Positions 18,079-27,151 of a DNA stretch of 64,000 nt are shown here, one piece after another (position 1 is the stretch's first letter; each line of letters starts with the position of its first letter). The stretch comes from Planctomycetota bacterium (lineage in GTDB: Bacteria > Planctomycetota > Planctomycetia > Planctomycetales > Planctomycetaceae). Position numbers and translations under genes: made by a program. The notes under the pieces are model-generated. The model worked only from the letters and a program-made list of their open reading frames with translations. It made no database searches and was not told the origin of the DNA. Location: assembly GCA_022600195.1 (NCBI GenBank), contig JAHZKX010000017.1:124001-188000 (forward strand), given 5' to 3'.

Positions 18079-19446
18079 CTATAGAATGAACTTACTGAGA
18101 TCTTCATCCTCAACAATCGCGTGGAGTTTTTGTTGCACATAAGCGGCATCAATCTTGATTTTCTTTACCGTGAGATCAGGTGCATCATAGCTGACCTCTT
18201 CCAATAATCGTTCTAAAATCGTATGCAGTCGACGGGCACCAATATTCTGCGTCGTCTGATTCACCTGAAACGCGATTTCCGCCAGTTCTTCCAGACCATC
18301 TTTTTCAAATTTGATCTTGATGCCTTCTGTTTTCAATAAAGCCTGATACTGCATTGTAATGGAACTGGTAGGCTCGGTCAGAATTCTCAAGAAGTCATCA
18401 CGTGTCAGCTCCTTCAGCTCCACGCGAATGGGAAACCGTCCCTGTAGTTCGGGCATTAAATCTGAAGGTTTCGTGCGATGAAAGGCACCGGCTGCGATAA
18501 ACAACATGTAGTCTGTTTTCACGGAGCCGCTACGTGTTTGAACTGTCGTGCCTTCCACAATCGGAAGCAAATCGCGTTGCACACCCTGACGACTGACATC
18601 GCCGCCACGACCCCCGCCCCCTTCCTCGGACGTACAGATTTTATCAAGCTCATCGATAAAAACAATTCCGTTCCGCTCCGCAAGCTCGATCGCCTCTTCG
18701 GCTATGGCATCTTTATCCATTAGCCCTTCCACTTCCTGTTCGAGCAAAACCTTGCGCGCTTCTTTGACGGTCAGTTTGCGACTCTTACTCTGGCTGGGCA
18801 TCATTTTCTCTAACATTCCCTGCAGATCAACATCCATTTGATCCATGCCCATATTCGAAAACACCTGCACCGGAGAACTTTTCTGATCTATCGATATCTC
18901 AACTTCTTTGTCTTCCAGATCTCCCCGACTCAACATTTTTCGAAATTTGTCCCGCGTGCGTTCGTAGCGTTCTTTCGAATCTTCTTTCTGATCCTCTTCT
19001 GTCGAGTCAAGATGAGAGGGTTCCCAATCCGGAGGAGGTACCAGCAGATCAAGCAGACGTTCTTCAACACGTACCTTTGCCTTATCAACCAGCTCCACAC
19101 GCTTCTTTTCACGTACCAGATTCTTGGCAGAATCGACCAGATCTCGAACCATGCTCTCGACATCGCGGCCGTAATAACCCACTTCCGTGTATTTGGTCGC
19201 TTCCACTTTAATGAACGGAGCCTCAATCAACTGAGCCAGGCGACGGGTAATTTCCGTCTTCCCGACCCCCGTGGGCCCGATCATGATGATATTTTTCGGA
19301 GTGATTTCTTTACGGATCTCTTCCGGCAATTGCTGCCAGCGCCAGCGATTTCTCAGTGCAATTGCCACCGCACGCTTTGCGTCATCCTGACCGACAATAT
19401 GTTTATCCAGCTCTGCGACAATCTGTCGAGGCGTTAACTCTTGCAC
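18079..19446 (-). CDS. hslU: HslU, ATPase subunit of the HslUV protease
   Basis: 455 residues (E. coli 443). An AAA+ unfoldase that recognises, unfolds and feeds proteins to HslV. Features are the N-terminal [17 protein letters not shown], Walker A GPTGVGKT near residue 57, the pore loop [10 protein letters not shown], a charged I-domain (about 110-240), Walker [11 protein letters not shown] and sensor-2 [17 protein letters not shown]. The C-terminus DLSKFIL resembles the HslV-docking tail. It uses a GTG start at 19446, inside the last codons of hslV (13-bp overlap), implying translational coupling. Confidence 0.97.
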   Translation of the reverse strand: MQELTPRQIVAELDKHIVGQDDAKRAVAIALRNRWRWQQLPEEIRKEITPKNIIMIGPTGVGKTEITRRLAQLIEAPFIKVEATKYTEVGYYGRDVESMVRDLVDSAKNLVREKKRVELVDKAKVRVEERLLDLLVPPPDWEPSHLDSTEEDQKEDSKERYERTRDKFRKMLSRGDLEDKEVEISIDQKSSPVQVFSNMGMDQMDVDLQGMLEKMMPSQSKSRKLTVKEARKVLLEQEVEGLMDKDAIAEEAIELAERNGIVFIDELDKICTSEEGGGGRGGDVSRQGVQRDLLPIVEGTTVQTRSGSVKTDYMLFIAAGAFHRTKPSDLMPELQGRFPIRVELKELTRDDFLRILTEPTSSITMQYQALLKTEGIKIKFEKDGLEELAEIAFQVNQTTQNIGARRLHTILERLLEEVSYDAPDLTVKKIKIDAAYVQQKLHAIVEDEDLSKFIL

Positions 19447-19994
19447 TGAAGCTCCTCCACGATGATATTATTATTCGTATAGATATCGATTTCTGAAGCG
19501 ATGCCTAATGATGTTTTCACAATTTCTGCAGCCGATAACTGAGAATGCGCAGTCAGCGCCCGCGCCGCTGCGGTTGCGTAATTTCCGCCGGATCCGATAC
19601 CGATGACACCATCCGAGGGAACGACCACATCTCCCTGACCGGTGATGAGCAAACTATGCTCCTGGTTGACAACGATAATCAGAGCTTCCAGCTTTCGTAA
19701 AATGCGGTCGGTTCGCCAGTCGCGCGCCAGTTCTGTCGCCGCGCGTGGCATATTCCCGGGATAGTCCTTGGCTTTGACTTCAAACCGCTCCAGGAGTGCA
19801 AAGGCATCAGCCGTAGAACCCGCAAAACCACAGATAACCTGACCATCAAGGATTTTTCGGATCTTACGTGTATCGCTTTTCATGACGGTATCGCCATGAG
19901 TCACTTGCCCATCGCCGCCGATGGCAACCGCCCCCTCATGACGTACTGTTAAAATCGTCGTGGAACGCCATTTCTTTTTCTTATAGGAACTCAT
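19434..19994 (-). CDS. hslV: HslV, peptidase subunit of the HslUV protease
   Basis: 186 residues from the ATG at 19994 (MSSYKKKKW); an ATG at 20012 and a TTG at 20030 are alternative starts. This is the proteasome-like threonine peptidase that forms the double ring with HslU. The mature N-terminus should be the Thr of TTILTVR, followed by [10 protein letters not shown] and the [17 protein letters not shown] helix. The catalytic Thr is preceded by about 11 residues (including KKKKWRS) rather than Met alone, so self-cleavage of a short propeptide is needed. First gene of the hslVU-ribbon-maf-dus group. Confidence 0.95.
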   Translation of the reverse strand: MSSYKKKKWRSTTILTVRHEGAVAIGGDGQVTHGDTVMKSDTRKIRKILDGQVICGFAGSTADAFALLERFEVKAKDYPGNMPRAATELARDWRTDRILRKLEALIIVVNQEHSLLITGQGDVVVPSDGVIGIGSGGNYATAAARALTAHSQLSAAEIVKTSLGIASEIDIYTNNNIIVEELQCKS

Positions 19995-20101
19995 AACGGA
20001 TTCACATTTCATAAACAAACGCTGATACAAAGGCCAGACTCAGGCCTGCGTGGGAACAACATAGAAAAGAGACTCAACACATGCAAGCTCTCGGAACGTG
20101 C

Positions 20102-20131
20102 ATCATAGTCTGCCAGACTCGCGTTTTTCAA
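20102..20131 (-). promoter_or_regulatory. Probable sigma70-type promoter of hslVU
   Basis: On the minus strand, TTGAAA (20131-20126) and TATGAT (20107-20102) are separated by 18 bp, both close to consensus. It lies about 110 bases before the preferred hslV start. No CIRCE palindrome is present, so heat control, if any, uses another mechanism. Confidence 0.55.
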
Positions 20132-20250
20132 TCTCAGCAGACCCGCTCCTGTTTTATTTCGCTTAATGCGAAGTGATCATTCATCTCAATCATTCGCACG
20201 ATGGAAATACAGGACGGTGATTTGCTGTTTGCGGCTCACTGCGCAGCAAG

Positions 20251-20277
20251 AACCCTCCATGTCTGTGAAAGAGGGTT
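20251..20277. terminator. Weak hairpin downstream of the DUF1501 gene
   Basis: AACCCTC (20251-20257) pairs with GAGGGTT (20271-20277), leaving a 13-base loop. It lies 39-65 bases past the DUF1501 stop. There is no long T-run on the minus strand, so termination is only possible, not clear. Confidence 0.35.
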
Positions 20278-20315
20278 TTGGGAGTCACTGAATGTGAGCT
20301 GCTCCGATTCGTCAA

Positions 20316-21734
20316 TTACGCCAGAACACCATGAGCCACATGGCCGGCGACATCGGTCAGACGGAAATCTCGACCGGCATAACGATACGTCAACTTTTCA
20401 TGATTCATACCCAATAGATGCAGGATCGTGGCGTGAAAATCATGAATGTGCATTTTATCTTTGGTCGCGTAGTAACCGAATTCATCAGTGGCACCATATT
20501 GGAAACCGGCTTTCACACCGCCTCCCGCCATCCACATGGTAAATCCTTCGGGATTATGATCGCGACCATTTTTTCCCTGTGCAGTTGGTGTGCGGCCGAA
20601 TTCTCCACCCCAGACAACCAAGGTATCTTTCAATAAACCACGCTGTTTCAAATCTTTCAGCAGGCCGGCGATTGGTTTATCGACTTCTTTTGCATTTTTG
20701 CCGTGCCCTTCCAATAGATTCCCATGCTGATCCCATTGCACTTTCTGGTCACTATGAGATACCTGAATAAAGCGTACGCCCCGTTCTGCAAAACGACGAG
20801 CCATCAGACATTGACGACCAAAATCAGCCGTCTTCTCTTCATCGAGACCATACATCTTACGGGTGGCTTCGGTTTCTCCAGAGATATCCTGAACCTGGGG
20901 AACTTCTTCCTGCATACGAAATGCTAATTCAAAGGTACCAATTCGGTCCTCCAGAACCTGATTCGGACCAGTCTGCTGTTGATGCTGACGATTGAGTTCG
21001 TTCAGAAAATCAATCTGTTTTCGTTGCACTTTACGAGACAGAAAACCATTTTTGATAAATTCAATCTGCGCCTGTTCGGCCGCAACCGCGGCATTCCCCA
21101 ATGGAGTCCCCTGATAAGGAGCCGGCAAAAAGGCAGAGCTCCAGTTCTTCACTCCCCCATGCGCCAGGGTCGGACAAATTGTAATGAAGCCGGGCAAATT
21201 CTGGTTCTCGGTTCCCAGACCATAGGTCACCCATGAGCCCATACTCGGCCGAACAAAGGCATCGCTGCCGGTGTGCAACTTAAGTAACGCGCCCCCATGC
21301 GCGGCGTTCGTTCCATGCAATGAATTGATAATACACAGATCGTCAACACATTCTGCCACATTGGGAAATAATTCACTGACATGAATTCCACTCTCGCCGT
21401 ACTGCTTAAACTTCCAGGGCGATTTCAACAAGTTTCCAGTGGGCGCAAATTGAACCCGGGGTTTGTCAAAAGGCAAAGGCTTTCCGTCATACTTCTGGAG
21501 TTGCGGTTTGTAATCAAACGTATCCATGTGGGACGGGCCGCCCTTCATGAACAGGAAGATCACACGTTTGGCCCGCGGCGTAAAATGAGGCTCCTTAGGT
21601 GCCAGCGGATCTTGTCCCTTAGACGCCTTTGCTTCATCATTGAGCATCGACAGTAAGGCAAGATTTCCAAATCCGACTGCTGACTTTTTTAACAGGTCAC
21701 GTCGGGAAAATAGTGATTGAGGTAGGATACTCAT
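20316..21734 (-). CDS. DUF1501 family exported protein (sulfatase-like fold)
   Basis: 472 residues. The N-terminus [16 protein letters not shown] is a twin-arginine (Tat) leader. The body has the DUF1501 signatures [35 protein letters not shown] and GGEFGRTP, within an alkaline-phosphatase/sulfatase-like fold. The family is extremely common in planctomycetes and almost always paired with a PSD1/cytochrome gene, as here, where the partner lies 57 bp upstream. The biochemical role is unproven; a role in handling extracellular polymers has been suggested for such pairs. Confidence 0.92.
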   Translation of the reverse strand: MSILPQSLFSRRDLLKKSAVGFGNLALLSMLNDEAKASKGQDPLAPKEPHFTPRAKRVIFLFMKGGPSHMDTFDYKPQLQKYDGKPLPFDKPRVQFAPTGNLLKSPWKFKQYGESGIHVSELFPNVAECVDDLCIINSLHGTNAAHGGALLKLHTGSDAFVRPSMGSWVTYGLGTENQNLPGFITICPTLAHGGVKNWSSAFLPAPYQGTPLGNAAVAAEQAQIEFIKNGFLSRKVQRKQIDFLNELNRQHQQQTGPNQVLEDRIGTFELAFRMQEEVPQVQDISGETEATRKMYGLDEEKTADFGRQCLMARRFAERGVRFIQVSHSDQKVQWDQHGNLLEGHGKNAKEVDKPIAGLLKDLKQRGLLKDTLVVWGGEFGRTPTAQGKNGRDHNPEGFTMWMAGGGVKAGFQYGATDEFGYYATKDKMHIHDFHATILHLLGMNHEKLTYRYAGRDFRLTDVAGHVAHGVLA

Positions 21735-21791
21735 GACAGGTCTCTATTAAAAATGATTTTTGATTTAGATGGTTTTGATTCTGATCAACGT

Positions 21792-24308
21792 TTATCGGAG
21801 ATAGATAAATTCACTCGACCCAAAAATGGACTGACAGAAAACCTGCCAGCTACGATTCATCCGTTTTTGAGAATCAGATTCCTCACTCTGTAATTCCTGT
21901 TCCAGTTCTTCCAGAAACTGCAGCGATTTTTTGACCTCCCGCTCCGAAGGCAAACGCCCATATGCTTTCAACATCAGTTGTTCTATTTTTTGTTCCGGTG
22001 AGAGGGCCGTTTGACTTAAGATCGTATCCGCCAAACGTTGCGAGGCACCTTCGACAAGATGGCTGTTCAACATAAACAGAGCCTGTGGCGCGACCGTCGT
22101 TGAAGATCGATCTCCATTCAGCACGCTGGCATCCGCATAATCAAACAGCATAAACATCCCGAACAGATGATTACGGATCACCGGGAGATAAATGGACCGT
22201 CTGTTAAAATCGTATGTCACACCATCTTTTGATTCATGATTAAAAACGAATTCACGGTTATTGACATTAAGTAACGAGCCTCCCAATTTTGCGTCCAGCC
22301 CATCACTGACAACCAGGATCGAATCACGTATGGATTCCGCATCCAGACGACGCAAGTCAGCACGCCACATTAAAAGATTGTCGGGATCAATGGTGGCGGC
22401 TTTCTCATCCCATTCACTGCTCATCTGCCAGGTATTGGAAAGTAGAATCATGCGGTGTAATTTTTTGAGCGACCAGCCCTCCTCCATCAGGTTGGCAGCC
22501 ATCCAGTCCAGCAAGGGCTGGTTGGTCGGTTTTGCTCCCAATCTTCCAAAGTTATCGGGGGTTGACACAATGCCTTTCCCGAAATGCCAGCGCCAGACCC
22601 GATTCGCAATCACGCGGGAAACCAATGGGTGGTCTCGACTCACTAGCCATTCTGCGAATTCCAGACGCCCACTCTGTTTCTTGGAAAACGGTTTCTGCTG
22701 CTGATGATTCAGAACAACGGGAACGTGTCGCGGAACAGTTTCTCCCAATGTCAAATGACTGCCGCGAATGTGAATGGGCAAATCGATAGTTTCCCGTTCG
22801 GCGGCTCCCAATGCAGTCGGAATTTCAGGGCGTGCTTTTTTCAGGGACGCAACCTTCGCCCGAAATTTCTTTAATTCCGCCTGAGCCTCTTTAGAATAAG
22901 TGGGCTCCGGCTTGGCAGGCAGTTTGAAATCTTTGCCACCCTCTTTCTGCAAGCGTTCATTTTCCGATTTTACCAGGGCGGCGACTTTTGCTTCCTCTGC
23001 TTTGATCTTCTGATCATATTCCGCCTGAACTTTCAACTCGGCATCGGTCCCCAGCGAATTTTCATGCCAACGGGCAACCTTCTTGTAATGCTCCATGATC
23101 TTGGTACTTTTCAGGATTCCCGCGATCCCGTAATAATCATACGCTGAAATTGGATCGAATTTGTGATCGTGGCAGCGGGCACATCCCAGTGTCATCCCCA
23201 TCAGGGAAACACCAATGGTATTGATCTGCTCGTCGATGATATCCATCTCCATTTTGGTTTCATCAACTTCTGCCAGAACTTTCGGACCTAATGACAAAAA
23301 TCCGGTCGCAATGAGACGCTCATTCCGTTCAGCGACATCTTTGGCTGGTTCGAGTAAATCGCCGGCCAGTTGCTCTTTCAGGAACAGGTCATACGGTTTG
23401 TCTTTGTTAAGTGCATTCACGACATAATCGCGATATTTCCACGCGGTACCATAGGCGACATTTTCATCTAACCCGTTCGAATCCGCATACCGCGCGATGT
23501 CCAGCCAGTGACGTGCCCAGTGTTCGCCATAATGGGGCGAAGCCAACAGACGGTCTACCACTTTTTCGAATGCCTGTGGCGACTGATCATTCAAGAAATC
23601 ATCAATCTCCTGCGGAGTCGGAGGTAGCCCGGTTAAGTCAAATGTCGTTCGACGAATGAGCGTGCGTTTATCAGCCGGTTTGGCAGGCGTGATTTTGGCC
23701 TGCTCCAGATCGTGTAATATAAACTGATCAATGGGATTCTTAACCCATGACCGGTTTTTGACAGCAGGCACCGCTGGCTTTTTCACTGGTTGAAAGGACC
23801 AGAACTCCCGCTCCTTCTTGATATCAAATTTCCCTTTGTTTTTTGACGCTCTGAGGAGACTCATATCGGCATTGGGATAGGGGGCCCCGATTTTGACCCA
23901 GGTGGTCAGGTCGGCAATTTCCTGCTTGCTCAGCTTTTCTTCGGGAGGCATCTTCAGATCGGCAGACTGATAATTGACAGCCGTGATCAAGATACTCTGT
24001 TCCGGCTTTCCGGGAACGAGCAACGCCCCTGCTTTGCCACCCTTGACGATGTGTTTAAAGGTATCAACGCGTAGCCCGGATTCCTGTTCATCCGAACCAT
24101 GACAGTCATAACAGTGCTTGATTAACAAGGGCCGAATCTTCGATTCAAAAAATTGAATCTGCTTCTGGTTCGGCTGTTTCTCCGCGGCAGGCAGACAGGT
24201 TGCACTCAACAGAACGAATGCCACCATTAACCCTGTGGAGAATGGTTTTGCGAATGATATGAACTGATCTCGAAAATTAGCATGCATAGCCATTATCATT
24301 TCCAGCAT
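21792..24308 (-). CDS. PSD1 / planctomycete cytochrome C domain protein (DUF1549-DUF1553)
   Basis: 838 residues. After a signal peptide (hydrophobic stretch about 25-42) comes a planctomycete-type cytochrome motif CYDCH at 66-70, then the DUF1549 segment (PIDQFILHDLEQAKITPAKPADKRT in part, RRTTFDLTGLPPTPQEI) and the DUF1553/PSD1 segment (RLEFAEWLVSRDHPLVSRV in part, NFGRLGAKPTNQPLLDWMA). A coiled, Lys/Glu-rich stretch separates the two around 420-490. ATGs at 24299 and 24293 are alternative starts. Periplasmic, probably heme-binding. It forms the usual two-gene unit with the downstream DUF1501 gene. Confidence 0.92.
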   Translation of the reverse strand: MLEMIMAMHANFRDQFISFAKPFSTGLMVAFVLLSATCLPAAEKQPNQKQIQFFESKIRPLLIKHCYDCHGSDEQESGLRVDTFKHIVKGGKAGALLVPGKPEQSILITAVNYQSADLKMPPEEKLSKQEIADLTTWVKIGAPYPNADMSLLRASKNKGKFDIKKEREFWSFQPVKKPAVPAVKNRSWVKNPIDQFILHDLEQAKITPAKPADKRTLIRRTTFDLTGLPPTPQEIDDFLNDQSPQAFEKVVDRLLASPHYGEHWARHWLDIARYADSNGLDENVAYGTAWKYRDYVVNALNKDKPYDLFLKEQLAGDLLEPAKDVAERNERLIATGFLSLGPKVLAEVDETKMEMDIIDEQINTIGVSLMGMTLGCARCHDHKFDPISAYDYYGIAGILKSTKIMEHYKKVARWHENSLGTDAELKVQAEYDQKIKAEEAKVAALVKSENERLQKEGGKDFKLPAKPEPTYSKEAQAELKKFRAKVASLKKARPEIPTALGAAERETIDLPIHIRGSHLTLGETVPRHVPVVLNHQQQKPFSKKQSGRLEFAEWLVSRDHPLVSRVIANRVWRWHFGKGIVSTPDNFGRLGAKPTNQPLLDWMAANLMEEGWSLKKLHRMILLSNTWQMSSEWDEKAATIDPDNLLMWRADLRRLDAESIRDSILVVSDGLDAKLGGSLLNVNNREFVFNHESKDGVTYDFNRRSIYLPVIRNHLFGMFMLFDYADASVLNGDRSSTTVAPQALFMLNSHLVEGASQRLADTILSQTALSPEQKIEQLMLKAYGRLPSEREVKKSLQFLEELEQELQSEESDSQKRMNRSWQVFCQSIFGSSEFIYLR

Positions 24309-24537
24309 TTAACAGGTAGGAACCACTGGCGAACCAGATTGAGCGACTGCTTCTCAAACCAGAAACCCGCGGCTGATGCGTGAAGGTAAGAACGTTCAAA
24401 TAATGAAGTTATGCTTACACTCTTATTATATTCCATTCGCATCAAAAATCAGCAAAAATACAACATTAAAACGATTTGATCTCGATATTTTTAACATCCA
24501 GCGGCCTGATCACCGCTTTATTCCCAATAATAAATCT

Positions 24538-25665
24538 TTAAGACAACGCCTGTTTCAATTCTCGCAGGAAAGTCTCTACGTCTGCCATCGTATTGTAACC
24601 ATGCAGGGCAACACGAATACGCCCCGCATGATACATGGGATGAATTTGTTTACTGTGTAAGTGTTGATAAACGCGTTCTGCATCCGGATGCCGAAACGCG
24701 ACGATACCCGCCAGATTTTCAGCCTGTTTGGGAGAAATCAGCTCGACAGGTAACTCTTTGAGTCCTTCCAGGCACGCTTCCACCAGAGGCAGGGTGGCCC
24801 GATTGATATTTTCCACGCCGGTATCGACAATATATTTCAAGCCCGCACGAATGGCATAAACCGCAGGATAGTTGGGCATGCCCACAGTAAAACTCGCGGC
24901 ACCCGGCAGACTTTCCGCTTTTTCAAATCGCTGATCACCGAACGCATCTTTCAGATTGAACCAGCCTCCCGCGGGAACCGTCCAGTCATTCGCCTTCGAA
25001 GCAGGCACGCCGACCAGTCCGCCACCATGTGATGCCAGAATCCATTTATGAGTGCTGCTGACCACAAGATCGATGCCTTCCAGATCAAGTGGAATGCGAC
25101 CCAGCGCCTGAGTCACATCCAGGGCAATCAGAGCCGACGAATGTTGGCGAATGGTCTGGATCACTTCCTGCAAAGGAATTTTAAAACCGTTGAAAAAACT
25201 GACCAGAGAAATACTCACAACGCGTGTTTTCTCACTCAGTAATGACTGCAGATCTTCAAGGTGCAATTGCCAGTCATCGCGCGATTTCCAGACCTTCACG
25301 GTCGCAGGGCAACTCTGCTGTAACCCGAATGTGTAACTGGCGGGAAAGTCCAGATCACTCACGATCAGTTCATCGCCGTCATTGAACTGCAATGCCTGAT
25401 AAGCCAGATTGTAGGCTTCCGAACTGCAGGAACAAATACTGACTTCATCGGAACTCAGACCATACATCTGCCCTGTTAACGCTTTGGCATCATCCCAGAC
25501 CGCTTCATGCAGGATGCGCCCATCCATGCCCTCTAGTTTGTCTTGAAAATATTGCTGAAACGCGGCATTCACGGTTAAAGGGGGAATCCCTTCCGCGGCC
25601 GTGTTCAGATAAACGCGGTCCTGTAGACTGGGAAAATCGTGTTCTCGAGATTGTTGATCCAGCAT
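24538..25665 (-). CDS. Class V aminotransferase (PLP-dependent)
   Basis: 375 residues. Class V fold: N-terminal VYLNTAAEGIPPL, cofactor-phosphate region SICSCSSEAYNLAYQALQF, the ALDVTQALGRIPLDL aspartate strand and the Schiff-base lysine in VVSSTHKWILA, followed by a glycine-rich turn (SHGGGLVGVP). It resembles cysteine-desulfurase/selenocysteine-lyase-like or isopenicillin-epimerase-like members, but no active-site cysteine loop is obvious, so the substrate is open. It starts 29 bp after the iclR stop on the same strand, so a co-transcribed, IclR-controlled gene is likely. Confidence 0.88.
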   Translation of the reverse strand: MLDQQSREHDFPSLQDRVYLNTAAEGIPPLTVNAAFQQYFQDKLEGMDGRILHEAVWDDAKALTGQMYGLSSDEVSICSCSSEAYNLAYQALQFNDGDELIVSDLDFPASYTFGLQQSCPATVKVWKSRDDWQLHLEDLQSLLSEKTRVVSISLVSFFNGFKIPLQEVIQTIRQHSSALIALDVTQALGRIPLDLEGIDLVVSSTHKWILASHGGGLVGVPASKANDWTVPAGGWFNLKDAFGDQRFEKAESLPGAASFTVGMPNYPAVYAIRAGLKYIVDTGVENINRATLPLVEACLEGLKELPVELISPKQAENLAGIVAFRHPDAERVYQHLHSKQIHPMYHAGRIRVALHGYNTMADVETFLRELKQALS

Positions 25666-25694
25666 GAAAACTCCGTTTGTATTACGCGTCTGAT

Positions 25695-26504
25695 TCAGTT
25701 GACTGTATTGCCTTCGATATCTGGTCTATTCAACATCGTCGGACCAAATTCACTCGAGATCGCCTGCGAGCATTGTAACATGGCAGAAGAAATCCGGGAA
25801 CTGTCTCTCGATTCTCCGACGCGTCGAATATGAGACACACACAACACAGCCAGCAACCGTCCGTCGGCTCCCAGAATGGGCGTCGCCGTATCCTGAACTC
25901 CCACAATTAACAAACTGTCAATGGTTCGAAAACCAGCCTTGCGAATCGCGGCAAATTCCGACTCCCATTTTTTAATCTGAGCGGGCGGCTGGTCTGATTG
26001 CTCCCAGTACTTATGTCGCTCTTCTTCGGGCAGAAACGAAAGCGCCACTTGCCCGCTGTTTCGGTCATGCAGCTTAAAACTGGCACCGATTCTAACGGCT
26101 AACGAAACGTCGGCGTCGCAATCCACGCGGGCCACCACCAGCATTTTATTACGAACAACAATATTCAGATGGCACGACTCATTCAGTTCGTGAGTCAATG
26201 TTTCCATATGAGGCGTGGCACGCGCAATTAATGCTTCCGTACTCGCATGCTTGGCTCCCAGTTCGAAGAGTTTCGTACTCATTCGATAGCCCTGATTGGA
26301 ATCTCGAATCAGATACCCCTGCTCGTTCAGGCAGGCCATTACCCGAAACAGTTCCTGTTTCGTGCGCCCCAGTCGGTCTGCAATATCCGTCAAAGAGAGC
26401 GGAAAAGAGATTCCGGACAGTAATTCCAGGACCTCCAGCCCCTTCTCCAGAGCAGGTACCCGATACGAGATTCTTGTTTCATTTCGCTCTAATGTTTTAC
26501 TCAT
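25695..26504 (-). CDS. IclR-family transcriptional regulator
   Basis: 269 residues from the ATG at 26504 (MSKTLERN). An upstream in-frame ATG at 26540 overlaps a good promoter and is rejected. The N-terminal winged helix is clear (ALEKGLEVLELL, LTDIADRLGRTKQELFRVM, GYLIRDSNQGYRMS). It is followed by the IclR effector domain (LNESCHLNIVVRNKMLVVARVD, GVQDTATPILGADGRLLAVLCV). It probably controls itself and the aminotransferase behind it. A fragment of this same gene is repeated at 31387-31494. Confidence 0.92.
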   Translation of the reverse strand: MSKTLERNETRISYRVPALEKGLEVLELLSGISFPLSLTDIADRLGRTKQELFRVMACLNEQGYLIRDSNQGYRMSTKLFELGAKHASTEALIARATPHMETLTHELNESCHLNIVVRNKMLVVARVDCDADVSLAVRIGASFKLHDRNSGQVALSFLPEEERHKYWEQSDQPPAQIKKWESEFAAIRKAGFRTIDSLLIVGVQDTATPILGADGRLLAVLCVSHIRRVGESRDSSRISSAMLQCSQAISSEFGPTMLNRPDIEGNTVN

Positions 26505-26512
26505 AAAATATG

Positions 26513-26540
26513 ATTTTACATATAAAACACCATCCGTCAA
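26513..26540 (-). promoter_or_regulatory. Promoter of the iclR-aminotransferase unit
   Basis: Minus-strand TTGACG (26540-26535) and TAAAAT (26518-26513) with 16-bp spacing, each 5/6 to consensus. A short dyad (ATATG-N6-CATAT) straddles the -10, a plausible autoregulatory site. Its position fixes the start codon at 26504. Confidence 0.55.
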
Positions 26541-27036
26541 GAACGAATCCCAACTTTACCGGATTTACCTTAACTATAAATCAAAGAAAGCCTTAGGCAC
26601 GTTCGCACACCCGGCGTTGATCAATGAAACTGGTCGGTTTCCCAGAACGGGAGCTGACCTGCGGACGTACCAAATGATCTACTGCTACGTCTTGTGTGTA
26701 TCTATGCATCTCTTTCTGCTGCCTGTTTATGGCTATCGGGAAGAATCTCTATTCGTGGGTTGATGAAACTGATGTGATTGTAGATTCTTTTCTACCACGA
26801 AAAGCACAAATGATACGAAACGTCAGGCTCCACTATCAGTTTCCTGATCGCTGCGCTCGGGCCAATTTAATTCTGACTTTTCTAGGGTGTGGTGATGGAG
26901 CAATTGTAATTGGACGTTTTTACTCTGGTGGTCGGACACATGGTTTGATCCTACGCAAAAGAAAATAATCTGCCCGGTCCGAACAACAAGGAACCGGATA
27001 CTTTACGGAAATCGAAATTCTGCTTCGTGATCAGAA
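26541..27036. other. Intergenic region without a recognisable gene
   Basis: About 500 bp between the divergent iclR promoter and the membrane-protein promoter. Short frames here have no recognisable content. It contains one copy of a dispersed sequence, TTCTACCACGAAAAGCAC at 26790-26807, with near copies at 44713 and 46321. Confidence 0.5.
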
Positions 27037-27070
27037 ATTTGTTTAACTGTTTAAACAAATCTGGTATAAT
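27037..27070 (+). promoter_or_regulatory. Promoter with palindromic operator over the -35 region
   Basis: ATTTGTTTAA (27037-27046) and its exact reverse complement TTAAACAAAT (27051-27060) flank a 4-base spacer. TATAAT follows at 27065-27070, and TTAACT (27043-27048) at 16-bp spacing serves as -35, inside the palindrome. A bound regulator would block RNA polymerase. A CCCC/GGGG mini-hairpin with following T's (27103-27125) lies in the leader. Confidence 0.6.
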
Positions 27071-27151
27071 GCTTTTTCTATAGAAGTGAACCTGTCTTTT
27101 TTCCCCTGTTCTGGGGGTTTTATATTTTTCATTTCTTGAGAGGAGGCTGTT

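Noticed and set aside
18838-19437. 199-codon + strand frame opposite hslU
   Set aside because: Fully antisense to the well-supported hslU; its translation has no recognisable content.
26696-26968. 90-codon frame containing a dispersed repeat
   Set aside because: It covers a repeat copy and has no protein-like features.
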